Shown here: positions 9,801 through 21,800 of the stretch, piece by piece
Layout of the letters: every line of letters begins with the position of its first letter
How positions within the stretch are numbered: position 1 is the stretch's first letter
Source: Oscarella lobularis
Taxonomy: Eukaryota; Porifera; Homoscleromorpha; Homosclerophorida; Oscarellidae
Direction: 5' to 3'
DNA length: 64,000 nucleotides
NCBI RefSeq assembly: GCF_947507565.1
Contig: NC_089189.1
Coordinates: forward strand, 1,178,001 to 1,242,000
Program-made: the position numbers and the translations under genes
Notes under the pieces: generated by a model
Databases searched by the model: none
The model's input: the letters and a program-made list of their open reading frames with translations, nothing else
What the model was told of the DNA's origin: nothing

Positions 9801-12800
9801 TTCGAATTGCAAGCAGCTACAATTATGGAACTTTACAAGTTGATATTGATCAAGCGTGGCGGTCAATCTGTCTTCCATCTAATGTCAGCAGAGACTACAC
9901 ATCTTTATCAAAGCTTGCTGTTATAGCGTGCAAAAACCTTGGCTACTCCCGCGGCTTTTATTCTTCCCGAGTTTGGTATCCGTCTTTGGGCACTCCCATT
10001 ATTACGCGATTCAGCTGTCCAGGAAATGCCACCAATATTAATCACTGCACGTTTTGTTCAGGACAGTATTCATCATCAGCTCGTTGTCTTACGGTTTATT
10101 ATGTCAATTGCTATGATAGAGTTTTCGGAAGATGGGCAGGAATTAGGTTCTCTCCAACGTCGACCGTTCCCGTGTCAGGAAACAGTCATCAGTTGCCCTT
10201 CTCAGTTCTGCAGCATACATTGATTCAAGGAGCTGGACGGTGGGGAACGCGATCTGTACCTTCTGTGCAAGTCCTACTAAAGTCGCCGACATTTTTCAAC
10301 GTGACCATCAAAGATTCTACGTCAACAGCTTTGTCATTCGAATACCTTCACGAAGAAGCTAATCTTACGGGAGTAGTCGTTGAAGGAAGTCAGGGTGACG
10401 GAATATCATTTAGTGGTCCGAGGACACGAAATCTGGTCTTTCACGAGACTACAGTCAGAGACGTAATTGGCTCAGGAATTCGAGTGTATCGCACCTCTGA
10501 TTCATTGCGCGGTTTAACCATGTTTCAATCGATTTGCTCTGCGCCCGCTTCGTTGAAGGTCAGTGTGGGAAATGGAACGTACTTTGGTTTACACCAAGAC
10601 GATCATTTGGCTGGAATTTACTGTTCTGTTGAGCTTCGAGGCCCTCCAAATACCATCTTGTCTCTGACTCTTGTTTCTGCTCAGCTGTATAGTGACGATA
10701 GACTTGTGCTGAGAAACGGACCATCAAGCTCTTCGTCAACAATCCGTACTTACAGCGGTTACAATTTAAATTCGATTGATGACAGCCTTCTGTCTTCTGG
10801 AAATTCTGTATTTGTTGAGATTACTACAGGAAGCAAAAGTAGTGCTCCTGGATTTGCTTTGTATTCTGTTGCTCTTTCCACTAGACCGGGTCGTCCCTCT
10901 ACTCGAATCACTGACGCTGATCTGCTTACCGTCGGGACTGGAATATATATTTCAAGTTCTCGTGACGACGTCTTCATAAGCAACGCTAAAGTTGAAAATT
11001 CTTCCAGGGAGGGAATCTACGTTAACTCGCACTACGGATTATTTTGTTTGCGAGACAGCATCGTACGAAATTCTCGAAGTTTCGGCCTATACATATCGTA
11101 TGGACGAGGCGACATCGAAGTTGTAAACAATTTTATAACGGAAAGCTTTAGGGACGGAATCTACATTTATGGCTACGATCGATACGGACAGCTTACACGC
11201 TTGATCGATTCTAATCGCGTGTCCAGATGTGGAAACAGCGGTCTTCGTCTATATAGTTACAATAACAATCAGCGATCTCAATTTGGTAAATGGAATGTGA
11301 CAAGAAACGTCTTTGACTCCAACAAAGACGGTGTAAGCGTTTCTTCGTCAAATTCGAGATTGACTGACATCGCAATTTCTAAAAATTCTTTTTCGAATCA
11401 TACGCGATTTGGGCTCAATTTTGACCGCTCTTTGAACTCACATGCTAGCATTGACGGAAACACGTTTGTCGGCCACCGTGGAACTGCGGGAGGAGCAATG
11501 CTTTTGCAGGGAACTGCTCAAAGTCTCACGGTCACGCGAAATTTTTTTCTCGGCAACAGTGGAGAATATGTTATCAAACTATCTCCTTACTCTTTCACGA
11601 TGTCGCCATTTGTGTTTCGAAGCAATCGTCTGATCAACAACACCGTGAATTCTACGGAACTTTACGCTTCGGATAACTATTCTGCTGTAGCGGTCGTGTC
11701 TATGTCATCTCGAATTATTATGGAGCACAACGAGTTTACAAATCCTGAATCACAATTTGAACTGGGTATTCAACTTCATGTTCAAAGTTCGTTGGAGTTA
11801 TCAGTGAACGTGAGCAGCAACTATTGGGGCACGACGGATGAAGCTACTATTCGCGATCGTATTGCGGACTTTGGATACTGTTCTCGACTTGCTAGTGCTG
11901 AGTACTTTCCGTACCTCAAGTCTCCGTCGGGCCCTGCCGTGCCGTTTGCTGTTTTTAGAGACACCTCGATACTGAGACCAAATTCAATCGTTCGTGGACG
12001 TGTGTTCTCAAATACGACTATTCCTTTGTCGGGTAGTCCGTACACAGTCGTAGGTGACCTTACTATTCTACGTGAACAAACTCTTATAGTAGAAGCCGGC
12101 GTTGAGCTTCGCTTCACTGCCAACACAGGAATCATGATCGAGGGTCGTTTGCTTGCTCAAGGAACAGAAAGTCTGCCCATAAAGTTTGTTGATAACAGCT
12201 TAGTTGTACGTTCTTCGTCGTCCTTGGGAAGCATTCGCCTTAGTGGAGCGGTACCACACGAAGGAGTTGCTCAAGTGTACTACAATGGAAAGTGGGAAGC
12301 ACTTTGTGCTCTACAAGATGACGAAGATAGATTCTATCGAACAGATCACAACTACTACTTGTCAAACGTGATATGCCGAGAGCTTGGCTACGTCCACGCT
12401 AATAGGCAGTGGCCGCCTTCGCGCTATGTGAATTATTCGCATCCACGAGACACGTGGCTTGAGCATTTGATCTGCCGTGGGTCAGAATCGGTGCTGAGAC
12501 AATGTTTAAACTACGTGTACCAAAAGTCAAAATGTCATCTTGGAGCGTTGCGGGTTAGCTGCTGGACGAGCTATAATAATCAAGTTCAGTTGAAGCAGCA
12601 GCAACAGTCGTGGCTTCATTGGTCCGGCATTCGGTTTTCTCAGTCTTTGCAGCAGCCTTCAGTTCTTAGTCACGTTTTTCTGTCTAGTGCAGGCTACGCC
12701 AACGCCGAAAGAGTAGCAGCTATTCAAGCAGTGGGTCACAGGCTTGTCCTTGAGGATATAAATGTGACCAGGAACGCCTGGACAGGCGTCGAAGTTATTA

Positions 12801-15800
12801 ATTCACCAGCTCCCGATATTACCAGGCTTGGCGTGTCAGTGAATGAAGGCACAGGACTTAGATTATCGAATACCCTTTCAAGTGCTCTGAAAGAAGTTTC
12901 TGCTGTCGAAAATCGTGGCCACGGGCTGGCGTTGACAATTGGAAACGTTTTGCAGAGTTACTGGAATTACCCTGTCGCATCGCCTGTCGACATTTGCTCT
13001 CAGTCTGGGAAATTGTCAGCGACAACGCCTTTTTATCTGAGATATGCACCGAAACTAATGCAGCGCGGCTCTTACTCTCAAATCTGTAGGGTAGACATTC
13101 AAGCGGACCCTAATCACATTTTATCCTTTGACATCATGGCTGTTCAATTTCAAGATTCGTCGAGTAAAGTTGTTATTGATGGGAAAACTATTTTTGCCTC
13201 AAGCGAAATCCAACTCCCGGGAGGATTTTATCATTTCTCGACCGAGAGCAACGATTCTTTTGTGTCTATTCATACACAACTTTCCGACTCCAATTTTGAT
13301 GCTCGGAAGAACTTCGTTCTGATATACGTTCAGCAACATATTATGAGTAAGAGAAATTTTGCCGCGTATTGCATGCTTTAATTGGGTTTTTTAACAGTTC
13401 CTCCTTCGGATTGGTCGCACGCTGTGTCCGGTGGGCGCTTTTCTTCCAACTTGTTGTCTGGCATTGCCTTTAATTCGAGTCAGAGTACGTACGATCGTTC
13501 AAGCATATCAGTTGAGGGTTCTGTGATTTCGAACAACAGTTGGAATGGCGTAGATGGAAACGTCACGAACGGCGGAAAATCGGGCTACGGCTCGTTTATT
13601 CGAAACATCAAAATTGCTAGAAGCGCCATATCAAACAACGGCCGATTTACGACTGCATCCTACGCAGGCCGTGCCGCTGGAATCGCTATCTCAGCTGACA
13701 CTAGCAACATTGTTATTCAGAATAACGATGTTACGGACAACAATGGCGGAGCTGTCAGCCTAAATCTGACTACGCGTCAAAACGAATCAATTTTAGTTAA
13801 CGTATTTGACAATCGCATTGTCCGAAACAAGGAAGGCGGTACAATAAGCGTTCTTGGTTCTTCTTGTTCGGCGGGACTTGGCGTGAATATTCGTAGCAAT
13901 ACGATCGATCACAATTCAGCTGGCATACTTTACGACACGCTGGCAATTAACAGCGCTGCTGCTACCGTTGCCGGCAACACATTTTACAACAATACCGGAC
14001 GGCATGTCGTCTATTGGAAGAATGGCCAATGCTCATCGGATTCCGAGCAGACGTTCATTAATAATACGTTGCATTTTAATGTTGGTCAAGCGCCGAGCGA
14101 GCGATGGACAGTGTCTGCGGTTGGCGTAGGGCCAAAATACGCTGGAAACGCATTCACGAATCCGGCGAATCAATATGAATTTTTTGCGGGAACTGATTTG
14201 GGTCAAGGGCATCACAATGCTGTAGACAATTGGTGGGGGAGTCGGTATTTAAGTGAAGCCGAGAAGCGCGTGCGAGATAAGGACGACGTTTCGAGCTTGG
14301 CAGCGGCTGATATCGCACCGATTGTGAAGGAACCGCCTTGGATTGCTAATGGAGGTACGCCATCGAAAATATTCATGAGTCGCGCGTTTTTTATCTTTTT
14401 GGCTAGGATGTCAGTATGGATGGACACTAGAAGCTGAGTGGGACTTTTATTGCTATTTGTACGTCAAAGGAGCTATGGACTGGGACGCGGCTAATTCCTT
14501 TTGCCAAGTAAGCACCTTACTCTTTACGTTCTCAAAAACTCTCAATAGGCAATTTACTATAGTCGCAGGGAGCACATCTTGGGTCTGTCCACGGAGCTTC
14601 TGTGAATACGTTTCTGAATAGTCTGATTCCCCGTCCTCTTGCGCCTCTTACAAGCGCAGGAGCTTGGCTTGGACTACGAAACGACGGCAACGAGTGGTTG
14701 TGGTCCGACAGAACGGATTTTGATTACGGAAGCGTTGCTGACGGAAGCGCTAGCGACTGTTTGAAATTGACATCAGCAGGATGGGAGATCGAGGATTGCA
14801 CTACATACCTTCCTTTCTTTTGCAGCAAACCGCCAGCAGGTATGTTTTATTGTAATTTTTTTGGAAAGTCGAATCTATTGTGTCCTTTTTCCTTCAGTAT
14901 ATTGTCCAAATGCTTGTTCTCAGCACGGACAGTGCGACAGTGGGACTCGTACTTGTTCCTGTTTCAGGGGATGGCTAGGTAAAGATTGCAGCGACTTCCA
15001 TTGCCACGACGTCAACGACTGTTCCGGTTACGGAACGTGCGTGGGACCAAATCAATGTCGATGTCGAGTCGGCTGGAAGGCAAGGAACCTATTTTTCTTG
15101 ATTTTTTTAGAAGAGTTACTTGCCGTTGTAGGGTCGATCCTGTACGACCACGTACTGCAATTTATACCTGACATGCGAAGCCTGCACTAGGCAGCCCGGC
15201 TGCGGTTGGTGCGACAGTCAAGCTACGTGCATACCTGGTCAAAGCAGTAGCGCAGATGCGCAGCAATGCGACGCGTGGTTTTATTACAGCTGCTACAGTC
15301 CTCACGGAGAAGGCTGCTCAGATCGAATAAAGGTATTGAATAATTTGACGCCAGTTTTTGATCCATCATCTTTTGTAGGATATTGGGTGCGCTGGTCCCT
15401 GCGATGGGTCTGCGGCTTTAAGCAGCAATGAAACGTGTCAGCATTGCCACGACATAGATCGTTGCTACTACGAAGCAAACGCACAGGTAACTACCAATAT
15501 TTTCTTGACAAATTTGCCTCCTGACTTTCTTTAGCCGTCTTGTTCTGTTTGGAATGAGTTGAAATGTCCGTACGGAAGGGTTACCCCCGACTACGGTCTT
15601 GGCGCAAATTCAACTAAAGTTCCGAGTCATCTGCCTAATGGAAAGTCAGACTTTCGTTCCAAGAGATCGCTTTTAGATAAATCGTCTTCTGATCGTCGTC
15701 GCAAGTACGTCGATCTTTATTCGGACGTTCGCGTCGATAGTGGAAGCTCTACCATCTACCGTCTTTTGGGCACTAGCGACTACAATTATTACATCACAAC

Positions 15801-18800
15801 TCCGTCGCTGAAAGACGTTGACACCGGTCACATATTTTCGAGTCGTCAAAGCGGAGGAATACTTGACAAAATACTTGCTATGACCAAATGGGGGGCATAT
15901 CAGCTGATCAAAGCCTCTCCAGCCTACTTGGAAGAGACGATCAAGTACGCCGATTTTATTGACACCGTTGACTTGGAAGACGTCTATGACGAAGCAGCAG
16001 TTGAAATCATTCCAAACGTGACTGCCTTTCTTGATTCCCAGCTTTCTGGAGCGTCCGAAACAATCGTTCTGCCCTCGTCTGTTCCTGTTTATAAGTGTCG
16101 ACGAACGTCTAACGGAAATACTGTCGTAGCGGTGTCGTCTGCCGGTCTGGATCTTAATCCTCTCAGCAATCAAGGCGTTGTCAGTGCACACGGCAGCGGC
16201 TTTCTTGAGGAAGTCAAAGCTATTGTCAGCGCTGGACCACACACAATTGTTCACACGTCTCTGGCAAATTGTTCTCGGTCTCTCTCTGTGAAGTTTCAGG
16301 TAAAGACGGCGGGACCATCGGCGGTCAATAAGGTCCCGATTGTCACTGGTGTTGGCGGCGCGGGCGTTGAAGGAGTTGTCATATTTGAAAGCGTTTCTCC
16401 ATCGGGCCTTGACTTGTCTGTTGGCGACGTGATCGTTGGTCGTCCTAGTGCCCCTTTCGCTGGATTTCTGGTTGATTTTTACGGATCTTTTGATGGCAGC
16501 ACCGCTTTTATGGAACTCGATCCCTTTAGAGGTGTCGGAGCTTTGTGTAGGGAGAGGAATGTCATTGGGAGTCCTGACGCCAATGGACAAGGCAGTGGCG
16601 GACATAGACGTACCAATGTCAAATGGTGCGATGTGAACGAGACAGCGTTCTTTTATCACGACTTAGTGAAGACTAAGGTAAGTTCTTATTAGAGTTCTAA
16701 TATAATCTAATGTTTTTCGAACTGGTGCAGATTGGAAAATCCGATCAGGAGGTAATCTCAACAGAGGCGATCATCAGTTATGAGCCTCAAGTTGAAATGA
16801 CGTTCAGATCAAACCATACGTCGCCGTTTGTGACAAAATTAGGATTTTCTTTCAAAGGACCTATACACATAGGAACCAGTGCCGATTTGCAGCTTTTGCC
16901 AAGCTCGTGAGTTGACAAGTCTGACATACTTTATACAGCCTGACTTTTTCTCAGGAAAGGAAGCTTAACTCCGACGGCAGTATCCGTGAATGCCCCTTCA
17001 AAGCCTTTTTGCATTTCCATTGGTCCTATCTGCATTCGCGGTAAAACGAAGCTATCTGCTGTTTATTCGTTTGCGTTTGATTACGACGTAAGTTTGCGCG
17101 AAGTGTATTTTTCTTTGCACAACCTCTTTTTGCAGGTGACTGGTTCTAGTAGCGTATTCTTTTCCTATCTTTCCCAGTCTCGAGGAAAGGCCGAATTGGG
17201 CGCAGTATGGAGAAATGGCGTGGGAACCGAATACTTACGAGAGGTAATGTGATAGCAAATAGAGAAATCGACTTTGAAAAAGTAAACTTTATTGCAATTA
17301 GGCTCAATTAAGCGCTGATCAAGATTTGGCTGATCATCCGCAGTACTCGTCGAAGTTCAAATCTTCTCTGTCTCCGACTTTCGGAATTACGTGGCCCTCA
17401 TCGTACGAAGTTCCGGCTCATGTGGCTCAATTTTCGATACCTGCTGTCGTGTCGTCAGCTTTTTCGGCATCACCGAGTCTCTATCATCCGTCATCATATA
17501 CCGTGGAAATTTCTCCATCTCTCAAAAGTCAGTTTGAGACGACGAGGTGCTCCAAAGGATGTGATTTTGGCAAGGTATCGCAGCAACTTTGATCTGCATT
17601 TAATGACTGTATGCATGTGTCTAGAAACTACTTGCATCTTTTCGCGCCGGCGTCGATCGAGTGGACGAAAAGTCGTTCGTTGATCTGCTTTATTACAACT
17701 CTTCTCAGAAACGCGATACGTGGCAAAGAGCTTCATTTATCAACGTTACGACGGGTCTCTGTTTGCCGCTGATAGACGAAACGAACTGTCCGTGCGAGTG
17801 TCCTGGAGCCGCCTCGTGCTACGACTTCGATAGCAAATTTAAAATATGTCAGCCTTGCAGCTGCAGCGGACTGCCTGGCTGCTCCTGCACGCAAGCATGC
17901 CCGGCTGGAACGATTGAAATCTTTAGCTCGTACTTGTCTCGGCCGGTATGTCGCTGCCAGTGTTCGGATTTCGACCAGTCAAATGTTAGAAGCGATGGGT
18001 CTTGTCGAGTAAGGAGACGCCGCCTAGTTTGTGCTTGATCTTTTATTATTTCCGTAGTGCGGTTGCACTTGTAACGACGGAAGTAAAAGCGTAGTTGGAC
18101 CTAACGGCCAGTGTGAGTGCGGCTGTAAGTGCAACAACTGTATGAACTCGCTTCTTGGTCCAAGCGGATGCATTTGTCCTGATGATAAGTATGTCAAATG
18201 GGAAGACTTTTATGTAGCTATATCATCGACTCTAGGTGTCCCGAGTGTCCGGAAGGTCTTGAACCAGTTTGGCAAGACTGCACTTGCAGCTGTCAATCAA
18301 AGCAAGGTAGCGGTGGTTTGCCTCCAGTTTGTGCCGATGGATGGAAAGGGCCTTTCTGTGACGTGCCTGACTGCAGTCCGTGGCCGTGTAAGATGACTAT
18401 ATACATATAATATTTGTGGTGATGTTCTTTTTTCAGTTTGTTCTGACAACGGTATTTGTACTATTCCAATGGGAAGCGAGAGAGACAGAAAACCGTACTG
18501 CGTATGTGACGAACAGTGGATTGGCCTTGGTTGTCAGTTCGCCAGGCCTCGTCCAGGTGGTGGAGATCCCCATTTGCAGACCCTAGACGGTAACAGCTGC
18601 GGTGCCTGAAAAGTTGCTATATATTAACTTACTGTTCGTAGGGTTTAGCTATGACTTTTTTGACATTGGCGAGTTTTGGTATTGCAGAAGCATTTCCAAC
18701 GATTTCGGAGTGAGCACTCGCTTCTTCAAGTACAACAGAGCCTCTCTGATTGGCGCAGTTGCAATAAAAGCTGGTCCGAGCATTGTTACGATTTTCACGC

Positions 18801-21800
18801 CTCATCAGCCCAATTCTTCAGATTTACCTGTTCTTCGGTACGGAATTAATTGGCGACTGCTATAACTGTTAGTAATAATAGCGTTTTAGACTAAACGGTG
18901 TAATGCAGTCCTTATCCGACGGTCTTGAGCTCAGCTTGGCTAAGGACACAGTTCATGTTGAAGTGTCATTGACGTCATCGTCCGAAAGCATAGCATTGAT
19001 TTCTTTCCAATATTCCAACGGGGTTTCTTTGTCTGTTGACGTTCGGTACAGTGCAGAAATGAAGAGACAATTTGTCAACATCCTTTTTGCTCCGGTGGCA
19101 TCGTTCAAACGATCCACAGAGGGGCTGTGCGGATTGATGGACGGAAATGTGACGAACGACTTGGTTGGATCGGACAGTGTCTCTTACGCCCGAGCTCAAG
19201 TATTGAACTTTGCCAAGTCATGTAAGGCTGAACATTGAACTTTTAATTTTCTTATTTTTTGGCTTTAGGGAGAATTAAACACTCTTTCGATGGCTCCGGT
19301 TTGAACGGCACGTGGTCGTGGAATCATTCAAATTTCCACAAAAACGACACACTGGACTTGTCTTACACCGATCCGTCATTTGTTCCTATCTACTCCATCA
19401 AAGATGTCGACTTTTCCAGCAAGCTGGTGAGGTTGCAGTCTCTCGCCTTTCTTATATGTACTAGTTTGGTATATCTTCCTGAAGATGGCTGAGAGTCTTT
19501 GCAAGCAGCAAGGTCTCGACGGCGTGCGCTTGCAGGAGTGCGTATTTGACGTTGCTATCACAAATGACACAACTCTCTCTCAGCAAGAAACGTATAAGCC
19601 AGGTAATGTGTGAAGTGATACCTTCTGCAGTTTCTCAGTAATGAATGGCTGTAGGCTGTCCGACGCAATGCTCCGGAAAGGGGCGCTGCGTAAATAGTAC
19701 GTGCGACTGTATTCCTGGCTGGTACGGAGAAGACTGCAATCTTGGTTAGTTTTGCTCTAGGATCAACTTTGAGTTTCAGCGATTGAATTGTAGGGTCTTG
19801 TGCTAACTGCAGCCTGAATGGCGACTGCGTATCTGGATTTTGCGAATGTCATTTTGGATGGGACGGTATTTTTTGCGACGAACCAGGTAAGGAACAACAA
19901 CAGCATATAAGTTGCGTGTAATGTCTTGATCCTTGTAGCCAATTGTTCCGGAGTGTTCAACTGTACGAGCCCAGCTCAAGGTCGATGCAAGTCTCACGAC
20001 GTGTGCGAATGCACCGTCGGTTTTACCGGTTACTCTTGTAACGAGAAGGCAGACTGCAGCCGCATCAACAATTGCTCGAATCACGGAGGATGCGTCGCTC
20101 ACGACAAGTGCAAATGCGACTACGGCTGGGCGGGAGTCAGTTGCGATCGCTACTCGTGCGAAGCGGTTGACTACTGCAGCAATCACGGCTCATGCGTTGG
20201 TTTGGACAAGTGCGCCTGCACGAACGGATGGCGAGGATCGAGTTGCTCTTTTCCGACGTGCAGTAAAGTCGGTGATTGTTCAGGAAACGGCGATTGCGTT
20301 GCGCCGAATAACTGTTCTTGCTACGGAGGCTATTCCGGAATAGATTGCGCAACACCGACTAGCTGTCCAGAATTGAGTGATTGCTCGGGAAACGGCGTCT
20401 GTTTGGCTCAGAACGGGACGAAGTATTGTTTTTGCTATGCGGGCTACATAGGAGATAAGTGCAACCTTGCGTCGTGTTTTGGTCAGAACAATTGCTCTGG
20501 CAATGGCGCTTGCATCGAGGTTGATCTATGTGAGTGCGACTACGGCTATGCGGGTTCAGACTGTAGCAACTTCTCTTGCGAAGCAAAAAAGTTTTGTTCA
20601 GGTATAAAAGCTAAGGTCTTGTCTAATGAGCACTCTAGATTTGTTTGTATAGGCCGTGGAAAGTGCGTTGGTCTAGACCTGTGCAGTTGCGGTTCAAAGT
20701 GGACGGGATCGGACTGCAACACGCCTGACTGTTCAGGAGTAAATAATTGCGGCAATGCTTCCTCAGGGGTGTGCATTGGACCGGATACCTGTCAATGCAC
20801 CGCGGAGTATGACGGCCCGCGCTGCGATCAGTTAGCTGGACTTAATCAGCACTCTCCAACTTTTAATGTCTCGTCGATTGACGTCGCTGTTCCAATGACT
20901 GCAGCCGTGGGATTCGTCGTTGCGTCTGAATCCGCCATAGACGCAGACACTGGAAAGAACGCTCGCATCACGTACAGCCTTACGAGCACAAATGGCGGGC
21001 GGGCGCTGTTTAAAGTGAACCCTCAAACGGGTGTTATTGCAACGGCAGTGTCATTGCATAAATTCGTCGGCAGTGTTTTCTTGCTCACTCTTACTGCGAC
21101 AGACGGCGGAATGCCGTCGCTTGCAAGTAGTCTTCAAATTTCTCTTACCGTTATTCAGCCGAATTTACATTGTCCTGTTTTCGTGGGCTTACCATCGTCT
21201 GTCGGTGTTCATGAAATGGCTTCTTTGGGAGCGAGCGTTGTTCAAGTGACTGCAGTTGATAAGGACGGCAATGCTTCGCTGAATGGAATAGCAAAGTATT
21301 CCCTAGATGCATCGACGTCGGATCTGTTTACAATCGATTCCCGAACCGGCTTGGTTACTCTAGCTCGATCTCTTACAGATGACAGCTACGTTCTCAGTGT
21401 CATCGCATCAGATCTTGGACAGCCTCCGTGCCACACGCGAGGAAATGTTCAAGTGACCGTTCTCTTGTCCAACCACGCTCCGCAATGCATTCCAGAAAGT
21501 CTGACAACTTCAGTTCCGTATACGACGAGTGCAGGCACAGTGCTTTTTAGCCTCAAAGCTACGGACGTCGATAGTGGTGCTGCTGGAAGATTAATGTATA
21601 ATCTGACGAACTTTGAATCGAGTTCTGTTTCGAGAAACCTGTTTGACCTTGTGACTAGCAATTCGTCTGCAAAGGCAGAAGTGGCTCTTCGCTCTTCTCC
21701 TTCGATACCATCTGGATCGTTTAGTTTGGCAAGATTATCTGTGACTGCACAAGATCAAACGTCGAAGCCAAAGTCGTGCACCTTTTTCTTGACTGTCACT

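Noticed and set aside
15673-16659. 328-codon minus-strand frame opposite exon 9 of gene A
   Set aside because: Antisense shadow of a conserved coding exon; basic, low-information translation with no domain.
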